Assembly (NCBI GenBank): GCA_036394195.1
Contig: DASWFO010000189.1
Location: 1-52,373 of the forward strand
Origin: DATJPD01 sp036394195
GTDB lineage: Bacteria; Pseudomonadota; Alphaproteobacteria; CACIAM-22H2
Direction of reading: 5' to 3'
Length of the DNA: 52,373 nt
This document shows, one piece after another, positions 7,683-14,738 of this stretch (its first letter is position 1; each line of letters opens with the position of its first letter). Under the pieces are notes generated by a model. It saw only the letters and a program-made list of their open reading frames with translations. It had not been told where the DNA came from and did no database searches. A program made the position numbers and the translations under genes.

Positions 7683-8855
7683 CTACTTCACCATCTTGTC
7701 GAGAAGCGCCAGGAGCGTATGCGCCGGCATGTAGTTGATGCGCTCGATCACGATGCCGTTCGCATCGATGACCCAGTTGGACGGCAGGCGCTTCACCGCG
7801 ACCGGTTCGGGCGTAGTGAAGGCTTCGATCCCGGACCGGTCGGCGCCGGGCTTCGGCGGCACGCGATCCGAGCCCGACATGCCGTAGTTCACGGTGAGGA
7901 TGACGATGCGGTCGCCATAGCGGGCCTTGGCGACGCGGAACGCCTTGAGCTCGTCGAGGCTCCAGACATCCCAGGACTGAAAGAACGAGACCAGCACGGT
8001 CTTGCCGCGGAAGTCCGCCGGCCTGACCCGTTTTCCGCCGATCGTCACCAGCTGGAGGTCGGGGAACGGCCGGCCGACCTCGATGACGGCCCCGCCCACT
8101 TTGCCGGCCGCGGCCGCGGAGGCCGGATGAAAGACGATGGGATCGGCCGCCGCCTTGGCGCCGGGAGCCGCGGCGACGCTGAAGGTTCCGGACAGCTCGT
8201 CCGGCTTGGTTCGACGCAGATCGCCCGCGGTGGCACCGGTTTGCCAGCGAAGGCGCGCCTGGCCGGGATCGCCGTCGACGGTGGCGACGAGCTGCCGGAT
8301 CGAGCTCGGGTCTTCGACGATGCCGAACTGTCCGATGGCGATGACGACACCGTCTTCGTTGCCAACGACCCGCTTGATGTCGAAGATCCGGGTCTGCTGG
8401 TTGCGCGTGGCGCTCCACACGCCATTCAGCGCCTCAAACTCCGCGCGCTCGGTCAGCCGCCTGTAGGCGATCTTGCGCTCCGGCGGGCGTCCCATTTGAT
8501 AGGTGCCTTGCGCCGCGCTCGTTCCGTCAAAGCGGACCCGCAGCGACGCCCCGGTCCGCGCTGTAAACGCCAGGCTGACCGAATCATTTTCCAGCGTGAC
8601 GCGCGCCGGTGCCGGGCTGACCGGTCCGTCCGCCCAGCCGAACAGCACCGTCGCCGTGAAACCGCCGGCGGCGGGCTCGACGGCCAGGATCTCCAGGTAA
8701 CGATCCGGACGGTCGAGCCCCTCGACTTGTCCGTACCAAGCGCCCTCGACAATCGCGCCGACTTTTTCCGCATCGCTCTGCGCCGCCGCCGGCCCCTGGG
8801 CGGCCAGCAGCATGGCAATCACACATCCGACAAGTCCGGCAAGACACCGCTTCAT
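7683..8855 (-). CDS. Secreted protein with a C-terminal TlpA-like fold lacking CxxC
   Basis: A 390-residue protein with a signal peptide (CLAGLVGCVIAMLLAAQGPAAAQ). Residues 30-230 are a beta-rich region I do not recognise, with two similar stretches around AWYGQVEGLDRPDRYLEI and GVWSATRNQQTRIFDI. Residues 255-390 resemble TlpA/AhpC-type thioredoxin folds: EVGRPFPDLQLVTIGGKRVR, DFRGKTVLVSFFQSWDVWSL, RIVILTVNYG and SNWVIDANGIVIERI. Where redox-active members have WCxxC, this one has SWDVWS, so dithiol chemistry is not expected. It may be a structural or binding derivative. The ATG at 8855 follows GGGGGAAATGA. Confidence 0.75.
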   Translation of the reverse strand: MKRCLAGLVGCVIAMLLAAQGPAAAQSDAEKVGAIVEGAWYGQVEGLDRPDRYLEILAVEPAAGGFTATVLFGWADGPVSPAPARVTLENDSVSLAFTARTGASLRVRFDGTSAAQGTYQMGRPPERKIAYRRLTERAEFEALNGVWSATRNQQTRIFDIKRVVGNEDGVVIAIGQFGIVEDPSSIRQLVATVDGDPGQARLRWQTGATAGDLRRTKPDELSGTFSVAAAPGAKAAADPIVFHPASAAAAGKVGGAVIEVGRPFPDLQLVTIGGKRVRPADFRGKTVLVSFFQSWDVWSLDELKAFRVAKARYGDRIVILTVNYGMSGSDRVPPKPGADRSGIEAFTTPEPVAVKRLPSNWVIDANGIVIERINYMPAHTLLALLDKMVK

Positions 8856-8999
8856 TCATTTCCCCCGTCATGCGACCTCTGGTTGCGAGCCGCTGTTGAA
8901 GCGGCATCTTAAATTGAGACTTGCACCGGCGCAAAGCCGGACCATGTCAATCGTTGGGACCCGATCGCTAGCCACCGGAGCGCCGTCGAGCCCACGACC

Positions 9000-9476
9000 A
9001 TGATCGCCCGTCTTGCCGCCTGCTTGGTCCTTGCCCTCGTCGCGACGGCGTCCGCCGCGCACGCGGCCGAGATTACCGGGCCGGCGCACGTGATCGACGC
9101 CAGTTCGATCGACATCGGGGGCCGGCCGATCCGGCTTTACGGCATCGCCGCACCGGCCGAAAGCCAGATCTGCGAGCGCAATGGCGCCGCCTGGCGCTGC
9201 GGCCAGGATGCGAGCTGGGCGCTGGCCGAGCGCCTCGAGCGACACTGGGTGCTGTGCGACACAATGGACGACGCGGCCCCGGAGGCGTCGACCGCCATCT
9301 GCTATCTCGGCGGCCGGCAAGGCCTCGACGTCGCGGCGTGGCTGGTCGACCAGGGCTGGGCGCTCGCCGATCCCGCGGCCAGCGACTATGCGGCGCAGGA
9401 GCAGGCGGCGCAGAAGACCGGGCGCGGGCTATGGGCGGGCAAATTCGAGCTGCCCCAGCTGTCCCAGCAGCCGTAA
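9000..9476 (+). CDS. Secreted SNase-fold protein lacking key acidic residues
   Basis: 158 residues with a signal peptide (about 1-22, ending SAAHAA) and a staphylococcal-nuclease-like core: AEITGPAHVIDASSIDIGGR, then IRLYGIAAPAESQICERNG, a long helix and CYLGGRQGLDVAAWLVDQGW. In active SNases the motif reads RL-x-x-(I/V)-D-x-P-E; here R45 is kept but the metal-binding Asp and catalytic Glu are Ala (A50, A53). C58 and C67 could form a disulphide. By sequence the nuclease activity is probably lost. The start has no strong ribosome site. It runs divergently from the thioredoxin-fold gene. Confidence 0.78.
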   Translation: MIARLAACLVLALVATASAAHAAEITGPAHVIDASSIDIGGRPIRLYGIAAPAESQICERNGAAWRCGQDASWALAERLERHWVLCDTMDDAAPEASTAICYLGGRQGLDVAAWLVDQGWALADPAASDYAAQEQAAQKTGRGLWAGKFELPQLSQQP

Positions 9477-9572
9477 TTTGCGCCGCGGTAGCGGCTTACG
9501 GTAGGATCAAAGAAAAAACACCAGCCGTCCGTCGCAGTTGCCAGGGTCAGGACATCCAGGGGGGACCACATC

Positions 9573-10010
9573 ATGTCCGAACTTGCCATGACACGCGCGC
9601 TCTCGTTCCGGCATTCCATCGCCAGCCTGTTCATCGCCGGCTTCATCGCCACCATCGTCTTCCATCAGGCGGTGTTCAGCGTCTGGTACCTGATGGGGAC
9701 CGTGCCGAACCCGCCGTTCAACTTCGCCCGGACGGCGCCATTCGGCGTCCCGGCCATCTGGTCGCTCGCCTTCTTCGGCGGCCTGTGGGGCATCGCCTAT
9801 GGCTGGGTTGAAAACAAATTCCCCGACGGCGCCATGTACTGGATCGCCGCCCTGATCTTCGGCGCGCTCGGCCCGACCCTGGTCGGCCGCCTGATCGTCG
9901 CCCCGCTCAAGGGCCAGCCGATCGTCCTCGATTTCTCGCTGTGGCGCGGCTTCCTGATCAACGGCGTGTGGGGACTGGGCACCGCCGCCCTGCTGCGCTG
10001 GCGGCCCTGA
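9573..10010 (+). CDS. Four-helix integral membrane protein, unknown function
   Basis: 145 residues with four hydrophobic segments at about 14-38 (SIASLFIAGFIATIVFHQAV), 58-77, 86-105 and 120-140. A G-rich preamble CCAGGGGGGACCACATC gives the ATG a good ribosome site. The pattern (short loops, NPPFNFARTAPFGVPAIW, FSLWRGFLINGVWGLG) resembles small uncharacterised membrane proteins of alphaproteobacteria. It follows the SNase-like gene by 96 bp on the same strand. No catalytic motif is visible. Confidence 0.72.
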   Translation: MSELAMTRALSFRHSIASLFIAGFIATIVFHQAVFSVWYLMGTVPNPPFNFARTAPFGVPAIWSLAFFGGLWGIAYGWVENKFPDGAMYWIAALIFGALGPTLVGRLIVAPLKGQPIVLDFSLWRGFLINGVWGLGTAALLRWRP

Positions 10011-10066
10011 CCAGCCAGAGCGCCCCGCTCCCCTAAGAGCCACACCCGCCGAAGGATGACGAGCGG

Positions 10067-10585
10067 ATGGTGGACGGCATCACACCTGCATCTGCAGTAC
10101 CCGCGGAGCAGAATAGGGCTGCAGCCGAAATCGTTGGACTTGCCGGCACCTTGTTCCAAAATCTCGGCGCGATCGAATTGCTCGTCGCCGCCTGGCTTCT
10201 GGCGACGGAGGTCAGTCGGGCTGCTGCACAGGAATTCCTGGGCCGCACACATCCGTTGGCGGCTCGCGTCGATCGCCTCGTGAAGCTCCTCAAGGCCGAC
10301 AACGAGACCCGGAATTCCGATGCAATCGCGGCGCTTCGCAAAATCCCGCGGCTGCTCAGGATGCGTAACGCAATCGCGCACGGCGCTATGTCGATGGATG
10401 ACGGTGGAAGCTGGGCCGTAACAACGTGGACGGAAACGATACCGGTGTCTGTCGCCATTCTCGCGGAAGAACGAAAGAGTGCGCACACGGTCATGGTGCA
10501 GCTTTATGAGGGTTATGTGGTTCGCACCGGATCACCGCCGAATCTCACAGCCGTTGCCAAATCGGCGCCGCCACCCACGGACTAG
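10067..10585 (+). CDS. Hypothetical helical protein with a HEPN-like RxxxxH motif
   Basis: 172 residues, mostly helical by composition. Residues 100-105 read RNAIAH within RLLRMRNAIAHGAMSMDDGG, matching the R-x4-H signature of HEPN proteins, where arginine and histidine form an RNase site. The upstream segment (LFQNLGAIELLVAAWLLATE, ARVDRLVKLLKAD) fits a four-helix bundle. I see no partner MNT nucleotidyltransferase gene beside it. Base composition looks slightly poorer in GC than its neighbours, which may indicate transfer. AAGGATGACGAGCGG precedes the ATG. Non-nuclease HEPN-like scaffolds also exist, so the call is tentative. Confidence 0.6.
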   Translation: MVDGITPASAVPAEQNRAAAEIVGLAGTLFQNLGAIELLVAAWLLATEVSRAAAQEFLGRTHPLAARVDRLVKLLKADNETRNSDAIAALRKIPRLLRMRNAIAHGAMSMDDGGSWAVTTWTETIPVSVAILAEERKSAHTVMVQLYEGYVVRTGSPPNLTAVAKSAPPPTD

Positions 10586-10662
10586 CAGCCACACCAACCC
10601 TAAACACTCGCGGGAGCCCAGTCTTCGTCTTCGCGCCTGTCGGCGGCGACACAGCGCAGCGC

Positions 10663-10728
10663 GGGGTCCATCGTGCCGGTGGATAGATGGACCCCGGGTC
10701 GCGCGGCTGTTCGCCGCTCGCCCGGGGT
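10663..10728. repeat. Composite palindrome between convergent genes
   Basis: GGGGTCCATC (10663-10672) and GATGGACCCC (10686-10695) form a perfect 10-bp inverted repeat. The right arm also begins a second one, ACCCCGGG (691-698) with CCCGGGGT (721-728), so two alternative hairpins compete. It lies between the 3' ends of two convergent genes, where it could terminate both. The CCCCGGG...CCCGGGGTGACG layout is typical of dispersed intergenic palindromes in alphaproteobacterial genomes. Copy number cannot be seen from one window. Confidence 0.6.
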
Positions 10729-10755
10729 GACGATAAGGATGTTATCGCGGGCAGT

Positions 10756-11634
10756 TCACTCCGCCGCGAGCGAGACGACGGCGTCTTCGTACTTGCCCGC
10801 ACCCATGGCACCATCGGGGAAGATCCCGCGCTCGCGGATCCAGCGGAACGATTCTTCGAACACCTCTTTCGTATAGGGCTCGAAGACGATCCGCTCGCCG
10901 GGGCCCCAGCGCCGCGTATCCATCTGGTCGTGGAAGCGCACCGGGAACTCCTTCTTGTAGTAATGCGTGAAGAGCTCCGGCCTAAGGTCGATGTCGCGCT
11001 GCGCGCGGCGGAGTGCCCGGAAATATTTGCGCACGTCCTCCGGATCGGGATCGCCGCTGATGCTCGACGCCATCATGAAGGTGGTGTCGATGACCTTGCG
11101 GAAGCCGAGCTGCTCCAGGAAATAATACGGCCCGCTGAACACCGCGACCGCCTGCGCCTTGCCGTCGATCAGGTCGGCCATGCGGCTGAACAGCAGCCCA
11201 TTGGCGAACACCAGGTTGATGTCCTTGAGCGGCATATACTGCTCGAGCGCCTGGATCGACGAATAATGGCTGCCGGACTGATAGCCGACCGAGATCGGCA
11301 CGCCGCGCAGATCGGTCGGCGCCTTGATCTTCGAATCCGGCGCCACGAAAATCCCAGCCGGCGACACCGAATAAGCATCGGCGTAGAGCTTGGCGTGCCC
11401 GGCCGAGGCGGCGACGTTCACCGTCCAGTGGCAGGCGCCGCTGATGTCGCAGGTGCGGCCCTGCTCGATGGTCTGATAGGCGCCGACCTTGTTGCCGAGG
11501 TTGTGCATCGTGGCGTCCTTCGAGCCCATGGTCTCGCGGAACTCGTAATCGAGGCCCTCGAGCTTGAAGTAGCCCTTCTCCTCGGCCACCCATTCCTGAA
11601 GCCGGAAATGCGGGGCGATGATGAATTTCGACAT
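10756..11634 (-). CDS. NMT1/THI5-like substrate-binding protein without signal peptide
   Basis: 292 residues in the SsuA/THI5-type periplasmic-binding fold: FIIAPHFRLQEWVAEEKGYF, LEGLDYEFRET, GRTCDISGACHW, APTDLRGVPISVGYQSGSHY, a domain-closing LIDGKAQAVAVFSGPYYFLE, and a helical C-terminus. No signal peptide is present; the protein begins MSKFIIAPHFRLQ directly in the first beta strand. It may therefore act in the cytoplasm or be a ligand-binding enzyme relative. It follows the GntR gene by 33 bp with GGAGGACCCC before the ATG, so the two are likely one operon. No ABC ATPase or permease is adjacent. Confidence 0.82.
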   Translation of the reverse strand: MSKFIIAPHFRLQEWVAEEKGYFKLEGLDYEFRETMGSKDATMHNLGNKVGAYQTIEQGRTCDISGACHWTVNVAASAGHAKLYADAYSVSPAGIFVAPDSKIKAPTDLRGVPISVGYQSGSHYSSIQALEQYMPLKDINLVFANGLLFSRMADLIDGKAQAVAVFSGPYYFLEQLGFRKVIDTTFMMASSISGDPDPEDVRKYFRALRRAQRDIDLRPELFTHYYKKEFPVRFHDQMDTRRWGPGERIVFEPYTKEVFEESFRWIRERGIFPDGAMGAGKYEDAVVSLAAE

Positions 11635-11667
11635 GCGGGGTCCTCCTTGGATCGACGGGTTCTTCGG

Positions 11668-12435
11668 TCAGCAGCAGGTCTGGTTGGCGCCGGCACCCGC
11701 GCGGTCGCGCTCGGCGACGCGGCGGGCGCGGATCATTTTCACGTGCCCGTCCATCAGGCGACGCGCGGCCGCGGCGTCGCGCGCCTCGATCAGGTCGACC
11801 AGCTCGGCATGGACGTCGAGGATGTGCTTGGCCACCGGCCGGGTCAGGGTTCGGTTGCGCGACGGCCACGACACGAATTGCAGCGACTGCAGCTGCGCCA
11901 GCAGCACGCGATTGCGCGACGCCTCGGCGATGGCCAGATGGAAGCGCAGCGATGACTGGGTAAACGCCGTGACGTCGCCGATGCAGCCCGCCGCCTCGGC
12001 GAGCAGGCCCTTGAGCCGCGACAAGTCGGCGACGGTGGCGTTCTCGGCCGCGAGCTCGGCCGCAAGCGTCTCGATGGCGCGCTGCGCATCGAGGATCTCG
12101 CCCGCGGTGACGCCGGCGAGGCCGAGCTGGATCGCCAGCGCGTCGGCGAACAGCCGCGGGTCGCCCTGCGCGATGCGCGCCCCGCCGCCCTTCCCGACCT
12201 TGATCGCGATGACCCCCAGCGCCTGCAGGCTGCGGAAGGCGTCGCGCGCGACGATGCGGCTGACCCCGAAGCGCGCCGCGATGTCCTTCTCGGTGCCGAG
12301 GAAATCGCCGGGCCTGAGGCTCTTGTCGAACAGCGCTTCGCGCACATAGGCGACGATCCGGCCGGAGAGCGTCGCCGCCCCGTTGGCGGAAGCGGGCCGC
12401 CATGAGTCGGCTTTGATCAGCGGATGAACCGACAT
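11668..12435 (-). CDS. GntR-family (FadR/FCD) transcriptional regulator
   Basis: 255 residues from the ATG at 12435. An N-terminal winged helix includes LSGRIVAYVREALFDKSLRP, KDIAARFGVSRIVARDAFRS and GVIAIKVGKGGGARIA. A helical FCD effector domain follows (about 100-245), with the metal-ligand pattern RFHLAIAEAS, HILDVHAELVDLIEARD and LMDGHVKMI. FCD regulators usually respond to organic acids. The likely target is its own operon: a near-ideal palindrome lies 35 bp upstream of the start, and the downstream gene encodes a solute-binding protein. Confidence 0.93.
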   Translation of the reverse strand: MSVHPLIKADSWRPASANGAATLSGRIVAYVREALFDKSLRPGDFLGTEKDIAARFGVSRIVARDAFRSLQALGVIAIKVGKGGGARIAQGDPRLFADALAIQLGLAGVTAGEILDAQRAIETLAAELAAENATVADLSRLKGLLAEAAGCIGDVTAFTQSSLRFHLAIAEASRNRVLLAQLQSLQFVSWPSRNRTLTRPVAKHILDVHAELVDLIEARDAAAARRLMDGHVKMIRARRVAERDRAGAGANQTCC

Positions 12436-12469
12436 TATCCTGCCCTCGCCCGGCACGAACGGCCGGCCC

Positions 12470-12495
12470 AAAAGATATTAACGATGATATCTTTT
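12470..12495. promoter_or_regulatory. Palindromic operator candidate for the GntR regulator
   Basis: AAAAGATAT at 12470-12478 and ATATCTTTT at 12487-12495 are a perfect 9-bp inverted repeat around an 8-bp spacer. The site is AT-rich in a GC-rich background and lies 35 bp upstream of the regulator's start codon. GntR/FadR proteins bind such dyads as dimers, so autorepression is the simple reading. No binding has been shown. Confidence 0.7.
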
Positions 12496-12556
12496 AGGTC
12501 AAGCGCGAATTTCAAGCCGATGGAGCGGCCCACAGCAATCAGCGATGCCTAACGGA

Positions 12557-13042
12557 TCACCGCGCCGTCAGCTTGCTGCGGAAGGTCAGCGGATCGTCGA
12601 TGTTCTGCACCGGCTCGAGGCCGCCGCCGGTGCCGCGGATGATCACCGTGCCGTAATTCAGGATGCGGCCGAGGATCCCCTGCTCGACCAGCACCGTCTC
12701 GATCTTCTCGACGCTGAGCTCGCTGGTGAGCCGGCGGATCACGCCGGTCTTGTAGATCACGCGCCTCGTGGTGACGGCGATCTCGGTCGTCCGCCGACGC
12801 ACGAAGGCCACAATGACGCTAATTGCTCCCGCGATCACCGCGATCAGGCCGAGACCGGCGATCGCGAGCTCACCGATGCCCCGCATCTTGTCGGGTTCGG
12901 TCGCGGCGAAGGACCCGCCGATCACCAGGGCCAGCCCGCCGACCGCGAGGAACAGGAGGCCGCGCGCATAGATGACCCAATGCAACGGCGCCCGATAGAC
13001 GACGTCCTCGCCGGGCTGAATGACGCGATCAACGTAGCTCAT
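12557..13042 (-). CDS. Bacterial PH-domain membrane protein (YdbS/bPH2-like)
   Basis: 161 residues. MSYVDRVIQPGEDVVYRAPL is the typical start of bPH2 proteins, followed by two membrane helices (about 25-45 and 57-80). A PH-like domain then contains RRRTTEIAVTTRRVIYKTGV, LSVEKIETVLVEQGILGRIL and YGTVIIRGTGG. The product sits in the inner membrane with the PH domain probably cytoplasmic; its biochemical role is not established. It is separated from the GntR operator by about 60 bp and transcribed alone on the minus strand. Confidence 0.88.
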   Translation of the reverse strand: MSYVDRVIQPGEDVVYRAPLHWVIYARGLLFLAVGGLALVIGGSFAATEPDKMRGIGELAIAGLGLIAVIAGAISVIVAFVRRRTTEIAVTTRRVIYKTGVIRRLTSELSVEKIETVLVEQGILGRILNYGTVIIRGTGGGLEPVQNIDDPLTFRSKLTAR

Positions 13043-13324
13043 GATACCGCTGTCTCAAGCAACGGCGGCCGCGGAGTGCCAGTTCCGCCCAAGTTTTCCA
13101 CAATGGGCTCCTTACCGTGCCTAAGCTTCGAACAACTTCAAGACTGTGGCGCCATGGCCACGTGAGTGACGCTTTCGTGTCTAGGTGGATTCCGGGCCGG
13201 ACATAGGGAGTCCCCCCAATGAGCGCCTAGGTAATTGGCTGATAGGATCGTCTGGCTCAACAGCCACAGAAAACTCACAAAAAATCACATTTTGGTCGTG
13301 GCTGTCACCGGAGGGGGTTTGAAC

Positions 13325-13648
13325 GTGCAGCGAAAAGCGGTCCTCGATAGCCCGGAAGCCGTGGCGTTGCGCGCCCTGGGGTTTGTCGCCAGCCGGAGCG
13401 GTCAGTGGGACCGCTTCCTGTTGCGCAGCGGTCTGTCGCCGGCCGATCTCAAGATGCGGCCGCCCAATCCGCGCCACCTGACGGCGATCCTCGACTTCCT
13501 GATCACCGATGAAAGCGCGCTGCAGGAGTTTTCGCGCACCGTCGATCTGCCGCCGGAAGCCGCCTACGAGGCGCGCCGCCTGGTCGGGCAGCCGCAGCTG
13601 CGCCCGGCCGCCCTGGCCGTCGCCGCCAAGGACGGGTCCATCGCATGA
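13325..13648 (+). CDS. DUF3572 family protein
   Basis: 107 residues if started at the GTG at 13325, which has GGAGG ten bases upstream. An in-frame ATG 90 bp earlier lacks a ribosome site and would add a stretch unlike the family. Recognisable parts are SPEAVALRALGFVASRSGQW, DRFLLRSGLSPADLKMRP, LTAILDFLITDESALQEFSR and LPPEAAYEARR. DUF3572 proteins are small, helical and mainly alphaproteobacterial, with no known function. The gene starts a short plus-strand run ending with the phasin gene. Confidence 0.82.
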   Translation: MQRKAVLDSPEAVALRALGFVASRSGQWDRFLLRSGLSPADLKMRPPNPRHLTAILDFLITDESALQEFSRTVDLPPEAAYEARRLVGQPQLRPAALAVAAKDGSIA

Positions 13649-13863
13649 CGCTATTTTCGCCGGCCGCCTTGATGCGCGTGCTGACGACGCTGGTCGACCG
13701 CTCGCTCGACGAGGGCGAGCCGGCGCCGGGCGAACGGAAAACCAGGCGCAGAGCGCGCCGCGCGCATTTCTCGAAACAGGACAAATCGGGAGTGCTGCGG
13801 CCGCATCTGGAGCTTGCAAGGAGGGGAGATGCCCATGAAGAACTCCATGGACAGGTTGACTAG
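13645..13863 (+). CDS. Doubtful small gene overlapping DUF3572 by ATGA
   Basis: A 72-codon frame begins with an ATG that overlaps the DUF3572 stop in ATGA, which often marks translational coupling. The first 25 residues (MTLFSPAALMRVLTTLVDRS) look protein-like. The rest is strongly basic (ERKTRRRARRAHFSKQD) and runs through the ribosome site and start of the next gene. It could be a real coupled peptide, a frame-shifted remnant or chance. I know no homologue. Confidence 0.25.
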   Translation: MTLFSPAALMRVLTTLVDRSLDEGEPAPGERKTRRRARRAHFSKQDKSGVLRPHLELARRGDAHEELHGQVD

Positions 13864-14035
13864 AATGGATCACGCCTGCACCGGCGCACAGCGCGACATC
13901 GACTTCGACGGCGAGCCAAGCCTCGACGAAATGCTCGACGATCCCGTCATCCAGGCCGTCATGACCCAAGACGGGGTCGGTCGCCAGGAAATCGTCGATC
14001 TCGTTGCATCGCTTCAATCGGCATTCTCCCGTTAG
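13835..14035 (+). CDS. Small acidic conserved hypothetical protein
   Basis: 66 residues from the ATG at 13835, ten bases after AGGAGG in AAGGAGGGGAG. The core is IDFDGEPSLDEMLDDPVIQA followed by VMTQDGVGRQEIVDLVASLQ. The acidic LDEMLxDP segment recurs in short proteins I recall from Rhodospirillales, without a known role. Other in-frame ATGs at 13829 and 13865 are less well placed. It lies 62 bp upstream of the phasin gene in the same direction, so it may share its transcript. Confidence 0.6.
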   Translation: MKNSMDRLTRMDHACTGAQRDIDFDGEPSLDEMLDDPVIQAVMTQDGVGRQEIVDLVASLQSAFSR

Positions 14036-14097
14036 TCCCGATTTCCGGCTGTCACACATCACCCATCAACCCGTTATTCCCCAGAGGAGGATCAGTT

Positions 14098-14484
14098 ATG
14101 GCGAAAGCCCAAGCCTTTGAGTCGTTTTTTCCGACGAGCGCCATCGTGCCCCCGGAAGCGATCCGCGAGTATTGCGAGCAGACCGTCAAGAAGGCGGCGG
14201 AGCTGAATCTCAGCGTGATCAACAGCGTCAGCCAGGCGATCGAAGGCAATTTCGACCTGGCGACCCGCCTCATCCGCTGCAACGATCCCGCCGAGGCGAT
14301 GCTGGCCTATAAGGACTGGCTGAACGCCCGCCGCGACGCGCTCCTGGCCGACGGCAAAGGCCTGGCCGCCCAGTGGCTGAAGCTCTGCGACATCGACCTT
14401 GCCATGGCCGCCACCGTGGCGCGCCGGGCCAGCGATCAGGCGCAGACGAACGTCGCGACAATGCGCGCGGCGGCCGGCGACTGA
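14098..14484 (+). CDS. Phasin-family protein
   Basis: 128 residues, all helical, with no cysteine-rich or catalytic motif. SAIVPPEAIREYCEQTVKKA, NLSVINSVSQAIEGNFDLAT and DWLNARRDALLADGKGLAAQ fit the Phasin_2 family, whose members coat polyhydroxyalkanoate granules or act as small helical chaperones. AGAGGAGGATCAGTT gives the ATG an ideal ribosome site, implying strong expression. A strong intrinsic terminator follows 36 bp after the stop. No PHA synthase gene is in the window, so a granule role is inferred from the family only. Confidence 0.75.
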   Translation: MAKAQAFESFFPTSAIVPPEAIREYCEQTVKKAAELNLSVINSVSQAIEGNFDLATRLIRCNDPAEAMLAYKDWLNARRDALLADGKGLAAQWLKLCDIDLAMAATVARRASDQAQTNVATMRAAAGD

Positions 14485-14520
14485 TCCGACGACTTCACTG
14501 AAGACCCTAGAGAACCTGCG

Positions 14521-14552
14521 ACGCCTCGTCCTTCGGGACGAGGCGTTTTTTT
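14521..14552 (+). terminator. Strong intrinsic terminator after the phasin gene
   Basis: ACGCCTCGTCC (14521-14531) pairs perfectly with GGACGAGGCGT (14536-14546) around a TTCG tetraloop, giving the very stable C(UUCG)G closing pair. Seven T follow. It is correctly placed and oriented to end the plus-strand phasin transcript. Confidence 0.95.
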
Positions 14553-14605
14553 ATCGGCGATCGCACCGCAGAGGCCGCGGAGAAGACGCGGAGGACGCCA
14601 GCCTC

Positions 14606-14718
14606 CGTCATTGCGAGCCCACGGGTCCCGCCGAAGGCGGGCCCGAGGACAGGCTCCGCGAAGCAATCCAGCAGTGCGACGACTGGATCGCTTCGTCGCT
14701 CCGCTCCTCGCGATGACG
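14606..14718. repeat. Dispersed-type palindromic repeat (CGTCATTGCGAG family)
   Basis: The left end CGTCATTGCGAG (14606-14617) and right end CTCGCGATGACG (14707-14718) are inverted near-matches. Inside, GAAGCAATCCAG (14660-14671) mirrors CTGGATCGCTTC (14682-14693). This nested arrangement matches the widespread intergenic CGTCATTGCGAG...GAAGCAATCCAG repeats seen in many proteobacterial genomes. The 113-bp copy lies between the phasin terminator and the 3' end of the oxidoreductase gene. It encodes nothing and could fold into a long hairpin in RNA from either strand. Confidence 0.75.
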
Positions 14719-14738
14719 GAAGTGACTTGCTCGGGTAA

